Shown: in pieces, positions 16,917 to 25,110 of the stretch
Layout: every line of letters starts with the position of its first letter
Numbering within the stretch: the stretch's first letter is position 1
Assembly (NCBI RefSeq): GCF_002252045.1
Contig: NZ_NEFF01000001.1
Span: forward strand, 914,918-978,917
Reading direction: 5' to 3'
From: Ignatzschineria sp. F8392
GTDB taxonomy: Bacteria; Pseudomonadota; Gammaproteobacteria; Cardiobacteriales; Wohlfahrtiimonadaceae
DNA length: 64,000 bases
The notes under the pieces: generated by a model
Told to the model about the DNA's origin: nothing
Databases searched by the model: none
Seen by the model: the letters and a program-made list of their open reading frames with translations, nothing else
Made by a program: the position numbers and the translations under genes

Positions 16917-17854
16917 AGTGATACCTCCTTCTGCGCTAACTTTTGCCCATCTTGCTCCAATGTCCCTTCGATCTTATCAATACTTTCACTCAGTTTTTGA
17001 TGCCGGCGTGCTGAGCGACGTTTTGCAAAATGACCATGCTTAGGTGCGAAGAGAAATGCAAGCAGAAAGAGCGAGGTTTGAAGAACAACGATCAAACTCC
17101 CTGTCGTTCCACCCGGTAAAAAGAAGCTAACATAAGCACCAATAAAGCTACTGACGGCACCAATAATCACCGCTAGCGTGAGCATCACACCAAAGCGATC
17201 TGTCAAGAGATAAGCGGTAGCACCAGGGGTGATTACCATTGCGATTACTAAGATTGCTCCTACCGTTTGGAGAGCTGCAACAATACAGGCGCTTAAAAGC
17301 ACAAAGAAGAGGATCTGTAGACGCATGACCGGTAAACCGATTGTCTTTGCTTGCACTTCATCGAAGAAGAGTAGCATCAGATCTTTCCAATAGCAGAGAA
17401 GGAGAAGAAGGGAGATGATAGTGATAATGGCTGCTTGTAGGGCATCACCATCGGAGATTCCTAAAATATTACCAAAGACAATGGAGTTGATGCTAATAGG
17501 GGTGGGATTGAGTGAGATGATAAGGAGCCCCGCGGCAAAGAAGCTACTAAAGATTAAGCCGATAATGGCATCTTCTCGCAATTTTGTGAAATGCTTCACC
17601 AGCCCCATTGCAAGAGCTGCTAAAATCCCGGTAAAAAATGCCCCAATAGCGTAAGGAAGGCTTAAAGCATAAGCGCCGGCAACCCCGGGGACGACAGAGT
17701 GGGAGAGCGCATCCCCCATTAATGACCATCCTTTAAGCACCAGATAAGCAGAGAGAAAAGCACAAACAGCGCCAACTAGAAGACTCATCAAAATCGCTTT
17801 GAGCATATACTCATACTGAAAAGGCTCTATTAAGAGCGACAATAACTGTTCCAT
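16913..17854 (-). CDS. sitC: Metal ABC transporter permease (SitC/YfeC-like)
   Basis: A 313-residue ABC-3 permease, homologous to its downstream neighbour. It has AYLVLKGWSLMGDALSHSVVPG and VGAILVIAMVITPGATAYLL. The extra hydrophilic C-terminal tail of about 35 charged residues (RRSARRHQKLSESIDKIEG) is longer than in SitD. It starts 3 bp after the ATP-binding gene stop, as expected for an operon. Confidence 0.88.
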   Translation of the reverse strand: MEQLLSLLIEPFQYEYMLKAILMSLLVGAVCAFLSAYLVLKGWSLMGDALSHSVVPGVAGAYALSLPYAIGAFFTGILAALAMGLVKHFTKLREDAIIGLIFSSFFAAGLLIISLNPTPISINSIVFGNILGISDGDALQAAIITIISLLLLLCYWKDLMLLFFDEVQAKTIGLPVMRLQILFFVLLSACIVAALQTVGAILVIAMVITPGATAYLLTDRFGVMLTLAVIIGAVSSFIGAYVSFFLPGGTTGSLIVVLQTSLFLLAFLFAPKHGHFAKRRSARRHQKLSESIDKIEGTLEQDGQKLAQKEVSL

Positions 17855-17857
17855 TGA

Positions 17858-18754
17858 TCACTCCTGAGATGTTTCACTATTAAGAGGGGCACGCTCTTTT
17901 TGATTATTGCGTACTTTTTTAAGCTCTTGAGTCTCTGTGCAGCCATAGAAGACAGCAGGGCGTTCATCATCAGTTAAGACCGTTAAATGGCGCGGATCAT
18001 CATCACTATGGAGATGATCGCCCTTAAGTGAGATCTCACGCAGAACGCCACCGAAGGTATGGGTAAGATTCTCCTGTGTATAGGTGGTTTCTGTGGGACC
18101 TTGGGCTAAAACTGTCTGATTTAAGAGAATAACCTGATCACAAAACTCTGGAATCGATCCTAAGTTATGGGTGGAGACTAACATCAGATAATTCTCTTCT
18201 CTTAGTGAGATAAGAAGTTCAATAATGCTATCTTCGGTCTTAAGATCAACGCCGGTAAAGGGTTCATCGAGTAGTAAAATACGGCTCTCTTGCGCTAATG
18301 CTCTTGCTAAAAAGACCCTTTTTTTCTGCCCGCCGGAGAGCTCACCGATCTGCCGCTTACGAAAAGCGGTAAGATCGACGCGTGCTAAGGCTTCATCGAC
18401 CTTTTGATGATCTATTTTAGAAGGAATTCGTAAAAAACCCATCTTGCCATATCGACCCATCATCACCACATCTTCAACAAGAACAGGGAAGTTCCAATCA
18501 ACTTCCTCTGTCTGTGGGACATAAGCGATCTTATTGGCTTTTAGCGCCTCTTTAATAGCCATATTATCGATCTTAATCGTGCCGGAAGTGGGGTTGACTA
18601 ACCCCATGATCGACTTGAAAAGTGTCGATTTACCACTTCCATTGACACCGACTAAGCCACAAATAGTGCCGGCATCGAGACGAAAATTAACATCAAAAAT
18701 AGCTCTATGGCCATTGCCGTAAACAACAGCGACATCTTCAACAACGATACTCAT
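17858..18754 (-). CDS. sitB: Metal ABC transporter ATP-binding protein (SitB/YfeB-like)
   Basis: A 298-residue ATPase that powers the Mn/Fe importer. The Walker A motif GVNGSGKST is at about residues 36-44. The family-typical [13 protein letters not shown] lies in the Q-loop region, the signature [15 protein letters not shown] follows, and Walker B is [13 protein letters not shown] 60-residue C-terminal extension contains [10 protein letters not shown], a possible metal-binding stretch. The gene overlaps the binding-protein gene by 4 bp. Confidence 0.9.
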   Translation of the reverse strand: MSIVVEDVAVVYGNGHRAIFDVNFRLDAGTICGLVGVNGSGKSTLFKSIMGLVNPTSGTIKIDNMAIKEALKANKIAYVPQTEEVDWNFPVLVEDVVMMGRYGKMGFLRIPSKIDHQKVDEALARVDLTAFRKRQIGELSGGQKKRVFLARALAQESRILLLDEPFTGVDLKTEDSIIELLISLREENYLMLVSTHNLGSIPEFCDQVILLNQTVLAQGPTETTYTQENLTHTFGGVLREISLKGDHLHSDDDPRHLTVLTDDERPAVFYGCTETQELKKVRNNQKERAPLNSETSQE

Positions 18755-19680
18755 TCTAGGTTAAATCCTTTAACAATCGTTTCTACAGTGGTTTGGAGAA
18801 GATCAATATAGGTGGGGACAGGCCCATCTTCTGTTGAGAGAGAATCAACATAGAGAACGCCACCATAACGAGCGCCACTCTCTTTAGCAACCTGTTTTGC
18901 TGGTTTATCAGAGATGGTACTCTCACTAAAAAGAACCGGAATTTGGTTGGCACGAATGGTATCAATCAAACGTTTAACCTGTTGTGGCGAGCCTTGTTCA
19001 TCGGCATTGATGGGCCAGAGATAAGCCTCTTTGAGATTATAATCTGCGGCTAAATAACCAAAGGCTCCTTCACTCGTGACTAACCAGCGCTGATCTTCAG
19101 GGATCTGCTCAAGCTTTTCCCGTAATGGTTTATCGAGCGCTCTGATCTTTTCGGCATATTGAGCAGCATTTTCATTGTAGATCGCCGCATTTTCAGGATC
19201 AGCTTCTACAAAAGCTTGACGAATATTTTCGATATAGATTAAGGCATTATTAGGGCTCATCCAGGCGTGCGGATTAGGTAGCCCTTCATATTCCCCTTCA
19301 TAGATCGAAAGGGGGGTAATACCCTCTGTTACAACAGCAGATGGGACATTTTTAATATTTTGGAAGAAGCGCTCAAACCAACGTTCAAGATTGAGACCAT
19401 TCCATAAAATAAGCTCAGCATCTTGCGCTTTGACGAGATCTCTAGGTGTCGGTTGATAATCATGAATTTCAGCTCCCGGCTTTGTAATTGACTCTACAAT
19501 TGCTGCATCGCCGGCAACATTTTGTGCCATATCTTGTATTATGGTGAAGGTTGTGATAACTTTTAAGGGTTCTTTCGCATATGCAATTCCCCACGCGGAA
19601 GTTAACATCGCGCTAATCAGCGCACCTCTTAGGGCAGTTCTAGCCCACTTTTTCAGACTTTTTTTCGATTTTAATTCCAT
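18751..19680 (-). CDS. sitA: Metal ABC transporter substrate-binding protein (SitA/YfeA-like)
   Basis: A 309-residue cluster A-I periplasmic binding protein with an N-terminal signal peptide (hydrophobic about 17-33, ending near AYA). Metal ligand contexts are visible: [13 protein letters not shown] (first His), NPHAWMSP (second His), a Glu in [12 protein letters not shown] and the final Asp region near VLYVDSLS. No His-rich loop is present, which argues for Mn2+/Fe2+ (SitA, PsaA, YfeA) rather than Zn2+ (ZnuA). It is first in the operon, behind a Fur-like box. Confidence 0.9.
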   Translation of the reverse strand: MELKSKKSLKKWARTALRGALISAMLTSAWGIAYAKEPLKVITTFTIIQDMAQNVAGDAAIVESITKPGAEIHDYQPTPRDLVKAQDAELILWNGLNLERWFERFFQNIKNVPSAVVTEGITPLSIYEGEYEGLPNPHAWMSPNNALIYIENIRQAFVEADPENAAIYNENAAQYAEKIRALDKPLREKLEQIPEDQRWLVTSEGAFGYLAADYNLKEAYLWPINADEQGSPQQVKRLIDTIRANQIPVLFSESTISDKPAKQVAKESGARYGGVLYVDSLSTEDGPVPTYIDLLQTTVETIVKGFNLE

Positions 19681-19706
19681 GATTATTGGCCTCCCTCAGC
19701 CTTTTA

Positions 19707-19758
19707 TTTGAGAACCATTCTCATTTGTAAATTTATATCATATAGAGCTTACTGTCAA
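19707..19758 (-). promoter_or_regulatory. Promoter with Fur-like box before sitA
   Basis: On the minus strand AATGAGAATGGTTCTCAAA (19709-19727) is close to Fur-box cores of the AATGAGAAT..TTCTCATT type. Upstream lie TTGACA (19753-19758) and a TATAAA at a short spacing of about 15 bp. The box overlaps or follows the -10, fitting iron-dependent repression. MntR control cannot be excluded. Confidence 0.65.
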
Positions 19759-20092
19759 ACTTATCCTAAAAATATAATGAAAAAATGATATTTTTGGGAC
19801 TGATATAGGATGGTTGAATCTCCCCTTGGAGTGCGCTATAGAGCAAGAGAAGCAGGGAGGAGTTGAAATTGAAGTGCAGAATTTTTCTGGAGATAGATAA
19901 AGATCTGGTAAGAGAAATAGTGAGAAGAATCGCAAGAGTCACAAAAAAGGTCACAAAAGGAACCGAAAGAGGAATCGCGAGAAGAAGGGCAGGAGGAGTA
20001 AGGGGCCCGGCGAGAATGGTGGAAACTTAAGAGGTCGTAGGAAGAGTTAAAAGAAGACTCAATTGGAAAATCGTCATCATTTCCATTTCAAT
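19759..20092. other. Intergenic region behind the DUF481 gene
   Basis: About 330 bp between the sit promoter and the stop of the DUF481 gene. It is purine-rich on the plus strand (GAAGAGAAATAGTGAGAAGA-like). Two overlapping minus-strand reading frames here lack family features and look spurious. No clear terminator was seen. Confidence 0.5.
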
Positions 20093-21175
20093 CTATTTCC
20101 ATTTCAATCCCAATCCGAGATAGAGCGTTCGATTGGTGCTGCTTCCCCGTTTCGCCTTTAATTTCTCATATTGATAACCGGTATTGATCGAGAGATTATC
20201 CGTCAAGCGATAGGCGAGAGAAGCATTGAGATTGAGATCTAAAGTAACATCCCGATTAAAACTTCGCCCGACACTCCCTTTAGTTGCAAAGGAGATGGTC
20301 TGATTGTAGAGGTCATGCTGAAAATTCCATTTGAGTGAGAGCTGCGGGTTATTGGAGTGTGTTCGATCCCGATACTCAATACTTTGATAGTTGAGTAATG
20401 TCGCCAAAGAGAGCTGTGAGCGCGCATTATTCCAGACCTGAAAACCAGGTCCTGTACCGATTAGTAGATTATTGCGGATATCTTCAATCCAATCGTGCTG
20501 AAATGCGATCGATCCTTGCCAGAAGAAGCGCGGCGTGATGAATCGATCCGCGGCATAATTGAGATGATAGTAGTAATCTTTTGTTTTATTCTGATCTCGC
20601 TTACGATAGAAGTGTGCGGAGGTGATATGACGCCAAAGACCATATTCCAAAGTATATTCCCCCTTAAGGCGATAGCGGGAGAGGCGAGAATTATCATTAT
20701 CAAAGATCGCACTTGCGTTGAGCGCTAACTCTTGGCGAAAAGTTTTAGGTTGCAGAGTTGTACGATTTACTTTTGCAATAATAAGATTTTTATCGAAAGG
20801 AATGGATTGAGGGATGCCATGATTTTTAATAATGAGTCGATCTTTTAATGCCTCATCTTCAGCATCGTAGCGCACCTCGGTTGAGGTAAAACTCTTTGTA
20901 AATTGATTCTCTTTGACGGCGACCGGCGCTTTAATCTCAAATTGAGCGATATGTTTTGCATCTACCTTTACTCTGCCGGCATAAGGGGTTTCGATCTCAA
21001 CCTTATGCGCCTCTATTAGTAAAATTTTACCACTGAGCTGATCCCCATTTTTTAAACGGATCTGATCGGCAAAGAGCGGAGTCGCTAGAAGTGAAATAAG
21101 CAGGGAGAGGAGGAGAATCAGTTGTGAAGTAAAGCGTTGGTGTGAAAATAATCTCATCAATTTTGGCATCAACAA
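20093..21175 (-). CDS. DUF481 (YdiY-like) outer-membrane protein
   Basis: A 360-residue exported protein. The signal peptide's hydrophobic core is at about residues 17-33, with cleavage after LFA (residue 36). After it comes DQIRLKNGDQLSGKIL, the start shared by YdiY-type proteins, then a mostly beta-strand C-terminal half. Aromatic-alternating strands such as YTLEYGLWRHITSAHFY and a last strand NRTLYLGLGLKWK, ending in a basic-aromatic pair, look like an outer-membrane barrel with a C-terminal insertion signal. YdiY is acid-induced in E. coli, but its function is unknown. It is a single gene. Confidence 0.8.
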   Translation of the reverse strand: MLMPKLMRLFSHQRFTSQLILLLSLLISLLATPLFADQIRLKNGDQLSGKILLIEAHKVEIETPYAGRVKVDAKHIAQFEIKAPVAVKENQFTKSFTSTEVRYDAEDEALKDRLIIKNHGIPQSIPFDKNLIIAKVNRTTLQPKTFRQELALNASAIFDNDNSRLSRYRLKGEYTLEYGLWRHITSAHFYRKRDQNKTKDYYYHLNYAADRFITPRFFWQGSIAFQHDWIEDIRNNLLIGTGPGFQVWNNARSQLSLATLLNYQSIEYRDRTHSNNPQLSLKWNFQHDLYNQTISFATKGSVGRSFNRDVTLDLNLNASLAYRLTDNLSINTGYQYEKLKAKRGSSTNRTLYLGLGLKWK

Positions 21176-21424
21176 TCTCTCTTTTAGGGGAGAAGGTACT
21201 TTTCCGATTCTGTAGTAATAGATTACTGTAGAACGAATTAGAAAAGTCGGTAGAGAACAGGATAAAGGTCGATTTTGACAAGATCAAGAATAAATTGACG
21301 TTAATTGCCATTAATAAGCATTGGTAAGTACTAATAGACATCAATAGACATTAATAAGCGCCGATAAGCGCCAATTGACACTCACTTAAATTAAATTGAT
21401 CTATTTGGTCTTGAAGTGTTTTCT

Positions 21425-22273
21425 TTATACTTTCTCTAAGAGCCAGTGGAGATAACGTGCATGTGCCTGATATCCGGGCTTTTCAGAGTAACGTAATTCC
21501 ATCGCAAGGTGATCCTCTTCACTGATTCTTTGTCGAGCTTGTGGCGCCATAAAATCATAATAGGTACGTATTCCACTCTCTTTAAGGAGCATTAAACCAT
21601 GATTCTCAATCTGCTTTGCTAGCCATTGTGGGGAGATGGGGGAGATCGGCGTTAGACTGCCCTTATCGCCCTGAAATTGCCCCTTATCAACATAGTAGTA
21701 ATTCCCTCGAATGAGATTGTGGTAGATCAATCCTTCTTGGTTGTAGAAGAGAAGAGAGAGTTTGCCCCCTTTCTTCAAGTAAGGAAGTGCGATCTGGAAG
21801 AAGAGATCGGGATCAGGTAACCATTCGATCATTGCATGACAGGTGATTAGATCAAATTGAGGAAGCGATAGATGGGGAATTGTTTCCAGAGATTCATGAT
21901 AAAAGGTGGCATCTATTCTTTCATTCTGAAAGCGCTCTTGCGCTAAATTTAACATCTCTATCGCCGGCTCAACTAAGGTGAGGTGATGGCCCTTTTGGGC
22001 AAGCATTAGCGCATATTGTCCCTGTCCAGCGCCTATATCGAGGATAGAGAGAGGTGTTTGATGAAGATTTAACGCATCAAAATCTCGTTCTAAAATAGCA
22101 AGGCGCAATCTTCCTTTAAATGTTTGGTAGATATTGCGTTTAAACTTTCGACTCAGCTGATTAAATGTCGTCTTATTGTCATGCCCTCTCTCTCCATGAG
22201 GAGCCGATTGCTCAAGTGATTGATCAGAAGAAGCGGATATCGGTTTTGGCGTTTTAGCGAGTTTAGTGGGCAT
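21425..22273 (-). CDS. cmoM: tRNA 5-carboxymethoxyuridine methyltransferase CmoM
   Basis: A 282-residue class I SAM-dependent methyltransferase. FNQLSRKFKRNIYQTFKGRLRLAIL is the CmoM/SmtA N-terminal signature, near residue 40. The SAM-binding motif is LSILDIGAGQGQYA, followed by CHAMIEWLPDP and LSLLFYNQEGLIYHNLIRGNYYYV, which are diagnostic of this family. CmoM methylates cmo5U34 to mcmo5U in tRNAs. An extra hydrophilic N-terminus of about 35 residues precedes the domain; an internal start is possible but no better ribosome site was found. Flanking spacers carry GATAAGCGCC and TGATTAAATGA tandem runs. Confidence 0.88.
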   Translation of the reverse strand: MPTKLAKTPKPISASSDQSLEQSAPHGERGHDNKTTFNQLSRKFKRNIYQTFKGRLRLAILERDFDALNLHQTPLSILDIGAGQGQYALMLAQKGHHLTLVEPAIEMLNLAQERFQNERIDATFYHESLETIPHLSLPQFDLITCHAMIEWLPDPDLFFQIALPYLKKGGKLSLLFYNQEGLIYHNLIRGNYYYVDKGQFQGDKGSLTPISPISPQWLAKQIENHGLMLLKESGIRTYYDFMAPQARQRISEEDHLAMELRYSEKPGYQAHARYLHWLLEKV

Positions 22274-22416
22274 GATGCTTTCTTAAATGACTAAGTGATT
22301 AAATGATTAAATGAAGTGACCCAATGATCAATTATCGGAGGATCAGTTGATGAGATCAGACTGATGCATCAGGTTTGTATCATCAGATTTGTATCATCAG
22401 ATTGATTCGATCAAAT

Positions 22417-22941
22417 TTACGCAATTAGATTAAAGCGGGGATATTGCAAGATTTCTGCTAGCATCGAGTAGGGGAACTCATTGGTAATCTCCCGATAATC
22501 GTGAGCTGTATCATTATAAAAAGAGGCAGATTCATCAATATTACGATTAGTGATCTCAACTCTACTCCAGAGCTCCTTTAATTGATCGAGATCTTTCAGC
22601 TCAGGATGGTGATTGGCGCGTTTATGAAGATAATTGAGGCGATCACGAAGTAGTAAGATATTGAAGATCTCCTCCTCTTGTGACTGTTTGTGGAGCTTAT
22701 CATCGTAGAGTGGCATAATCTCTTCATAGAGTTTACGCTCGTCGCGTAGTACCTTCTGTGTGATAACAATAATAGGGCGAGAGTGGTCGATTAATTCACT
22801 CTGAAGTCGTAGAACATCTGAAAATGCCGTTTCACAGAGCAATCGCTGAGCACGTAATTTTCGGTAATGGTGGAGGAACAGCACTAAAATAGTGGCAGAG
22901 AGAAGAATCGTAATAACGATCGTTAATATAGTGGTTTTCAT
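22417..22941 (-). CDS. Divergent LemA-like membrane protein
   Basis: A 174-residue protein with one N-terminal membrane helix (about 5-24) and a long charged helical remainder. The C-terminal pattern ESASFYNDTAHDYREITNEFPYSML resembles the LemA family, whose members end in 'FYND.V..YN..i..FP'. The fold order, membrane anchor then helical bundle, also agrees. Overall similarity is weak and the usual 'DLIPNLVE' segment is replaced (HSRPIIVI). Function is unknown. It stands alone between cmoM and the purine cluster. Confidence 0.55.
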   Translation of the reverse strand: MKTTILTIVITILLSATILVLFLHHYRKLRAQRLLCETAFSDVLRLQSELIDHSRPIIVITQKVLRDERKLYEEIMPLYDDKLHKQSQEEEIFNILLLRDRLNYLHKRANHHPELKDLDQLKELWSRVEITNRNIDESASFYNDTAHDYREITNEFPYSMLAEILQYPRFNLIA

Positions 22942-23471
22942 ATAAGCTCAAGGTTCCTTAGCCGATGAGAGTTCTATCTACAAAGTGGCGCGTCGTTAGC
23001 CACCGCGCTATTCTCTATCATTTCTCCTATTATATTCGGAATAAAAATAAATGGAGAGATATATTGATCTATTAACCTAGGTTGGTGGGTCGGTGATCTA
23101 TTAAATAGAGATTATCGATGAGTATTTCGATGGGTACTCTTTGAGATTTCTCATGCCTCCTCTTCATTTTCCATTTCCACTTCACATTTCATATTTCACA
23201 TTCCTCATTCCCGGTTTCCAGTTTTTCTACTCTTAGATTGCCATTTTTTTAGGAGTCATCCATACCTTTTTTCGGGGTAAAAAGAGGGTGAAAAATTCTC
23301 TTTAGGGAAAGATAAAAATCTCTGAAATGCCCCATAAAATCTTTATCGAAAGATAAAAAATAGCGCTCTAATTCTATTGACTAAGGTGGGGCATAAGGAT
23401 AGAATCAGTGACTCAGAAATCGATCATCTCTTTCGATTCCTATTGATCTTATTTATGGGTTGAATTTCTCA
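22942..23471. other. Intergenic region upstream of purE
   Basis: 530 bp without a gene. The region 23150-23225 is a pyrimidine-rich stretch with repeated TTTCACATT-like units. From 23281 onward lies a set of stem-loops that could form the purE leader, listed separately. No PurR palindrome (ACGCAAACGTTTGCGT-like) was found. Confidence 0.6.
23281..23394 (+). promoter_or_regulatory. Structured leader candidate of purE
   Basis: Three pairings are visible. AAAGAG/CTCTTT lies at 23281-23302. ATCTTT-ATCG-AAAGAT is at 23339-23354. An enclosing stem pairs ATGCCCCA (23327-23334) with TGGGGCAT (23387-23394). The enclosed hairpin plus a single-stranded stretch resembles a riboswitch or attenuator layout. 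It matches no family I can name. Confidence 0.35.
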
Positions 23472-23966
23472 ATGAAAAAACAGAAAGTCGCCATCATTAT
23501 GGGGAGTAGAAGCGATCTGCCAACAATGCAGAATGCTGCTGATATACTCAACCAATTTTCCATCTCATACGACATGAAAATCGTCTCGGCACATCGTACG
23601 CCAGAGCATATGGTCTCCTTTGCGCTCTCTGCAAGAGAGGCAGGTTATGATCTGATTATTGCCGGAGCAGGAGGTGCTGCGCATCTTCCGGGAATGGTTG
23701 CTTCTTTAACGACACTCCCTGTCATTGGTGTTCCAATTAAAACAAGTACCTTAAGTGGTGTTGATTCTCTCTACTCTATTGTGCAGATGCCTGGTGGCGT
23801 GCCTGTTGCCACAATGGCAATCGGTGATGCCGGCGCCAAAAATGCCGCACTTTTAGCAGCTCAAATTCTCGCATTGAGTAACGACACACTTCATCAACAG
23901 ATTGAACATTTTCGCGAAAAGCAAACCGCAACTGTATTAGCAGACAGCACAATTGAGGAGAAATAA
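23472..23966 (+). CDS. purE: N5-carboxyaminoimidazole ribonucleotide mutase
   Basis: Class I PurE (about 164 residues) converts N5-CAIR to CAIR in purine synthesis. Conserved parts are visible: [12 protein letters not shown] (substrate phosphate loop), SAHRTPEHM with the catalytic His, [13 protein letters not shown], and [33 protein letters not shown]. An in-frame TTG at 23460 would add four residues; ATG 23472 is preferred because it precedes KKQKVAIIM directly, though the Shine-Dalgarno is weak for both. It is the first gene of the purine cluster and ends 5 bp before purK. Confidence 0.93.
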   Translation: MKKQKVAIIMGSRSDLPTMQNAADILNQFSISYDMKIVSAHRTPEHMVSFALSAREAGYDLIIAGAGGAAHLPGMVASLTTLPVIGVPIKTSTLSGVDSLYSIVQMPGGVPVATMAIGDAGAKNAALLAAQILALSNDTLHQQIEHFREKQTATVLADSTIEEK

Positions 23967-23971
23967 CTAAA

Positions 23972-25090
23972 ATGCACATTTTACCCGGAAAAACTATTGG
24001 AATTATAGGTGGTGGTCAACTAGGTAAAATGCTAGCAGAAGCGGCGAACAGGATGGGATATTACGTTATCACGCTCGATCCTGCTTCAGATGCGCCGGCA
24101 GTCTCCGCATCTCATGGACATATTGTCTCTGGTTTCTCCAATGAAGAGGGTTATGAAACATTGATCTCTCGCTGTGATGTGGTGACTTATGAGTTTGAAA
24201 ATATTAGCGCCAGCTTGGTAAAACGTCTCAATGAGGAGTATTGCAATATTCCTCAAGGTGAGCTTCCCCTCTATTTAGCCCAAAATAGAGCACGTGAAAA
24301 AGCAGCATTAACGGAAGCGAGCTTACCTGTTGCGCCCTATGTGGTATTGGAAGATCCAGAAAAAGAGCTCTCTAATGCGATTGACACATTAGGTTACCCT
24401 TTTGTCGTAAAGACACAGGAGGGGGGCTATGATGGTAAAGGGCAAGTGGTTGTTCGGAGTGAGGCTGATCTTCCTAAAGTTGCAACGCTCTACAATATCC
24501 CCTGTGTTGCGGAAAAATTTATCCCATATGATTGGGAATGCTCGATTATCGGAACGCGCTCAATTAATGGTGAATATCGACACTTCCCGATAGCGGAAAA
24601 CCTTCATCACAATAATATTCTTTTTAAGACCGTTGCCGGCAGTGAAAAGGTGACGGCTGAATTAGAAGATGCGCTCAACGAGATGCTTAAAAGCTTTATG
24701 GTGACTCACAATATTGTGGGAACATTAGCGATGGAAGCTTTTGTTGTAGGAGATCTTATCTATGTCAATGAGCTTGCGCCAAGACCCCATAACTCCGGGC
24801 ATTTTACCATTGAAGGGTGTGCAACAAGTCAATTTGAACAGCATATTCGGGCGATCTGTGGCCTCCCTCTTGGAGAGACTACACTCAAGCAGAAGACAGT
24901 GATGTTCAATATTCTTGGGCAAAATCGAGAGTTTCTCTTCAATTATCTCCCCCATCTTTCGAGCGATGCGCACCTTCATCTCTATGGGAAAAAGGAATTT
25001 AAAAATAACCGTAAAATGGGCCATGTCACCTTTACGGGCTCAAAAGGATTAACTTCTTTTGAGAAAATGCTGACAGATAGTTTTGAATAA
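23972..25090 (+). CDS. purK: N5-carboxyaminoimidazole ribonucleotide synthase
   Basis: PurK (372 residues) makes N5-CAIR from AIR, ATP and bicarbonate. ATP-grasp features are GIIGGGQLGKMLAEAA at the N-terminus, FVVKTQEGGYDGKGQVVV (ATP-binding glycine loop) near 140-160, and NELAPRPHNSGHFTIEGC near 265-280. These are standard. It lies between purE and purL with 5- and 20-bp gaps, so co-transcription is likely. PurE and PurK together give the ATP-dependent carboxylation route usual in bacteria. Confidence 0.93.
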   Translation: MHILPGKTIGIIGGGQLGKMLAEAANRMGYYVITLDPASDAPAVSASHGHIVSGFSNEEGYETLISRCDVVTYEFENISASLVKRLNEEYCNIPQGELPLYLAQNRAREKAALTEASLPVAPYVVLEDPEKELSNAIDTLGYPFVVKTQEGGYDGKGQVVVRSEADLPKVATLYNIPCVAEKFIPYDWECSIIGTRSINGEYRHFPIAENLHHNNILFKTVAGSEKVTAELEDALNEMLKSFMVTHNIVGTLAMEAFVVGDLIYVNELAPRPHNSGHFTIEGCATSQFEQHIRAICGLPLGETTLKQKTVMFNILGQNREFLFNYLPHLSSDAHLHLYGKKEFKNNRKMGHVTFTGSKGLTSFEKMLTDSFE

Positions 25091-25110
25091 ACTGATACTC
25101 AAGGACTCTA

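Noticed and set aside
19738..19954. Two overlapping minus-strand frames of 62-65 codons
   Set aside because: They lie upstream of the sit promoter in purine-rich DNA, look hydrophobic by base bias and lack any ribosome site or family pattern.
23000..23471. PurR operator before purE
   Set aside because: No ACGCAAACGTTTGCGT-like palindrome was found there or before purM, purH and purD.
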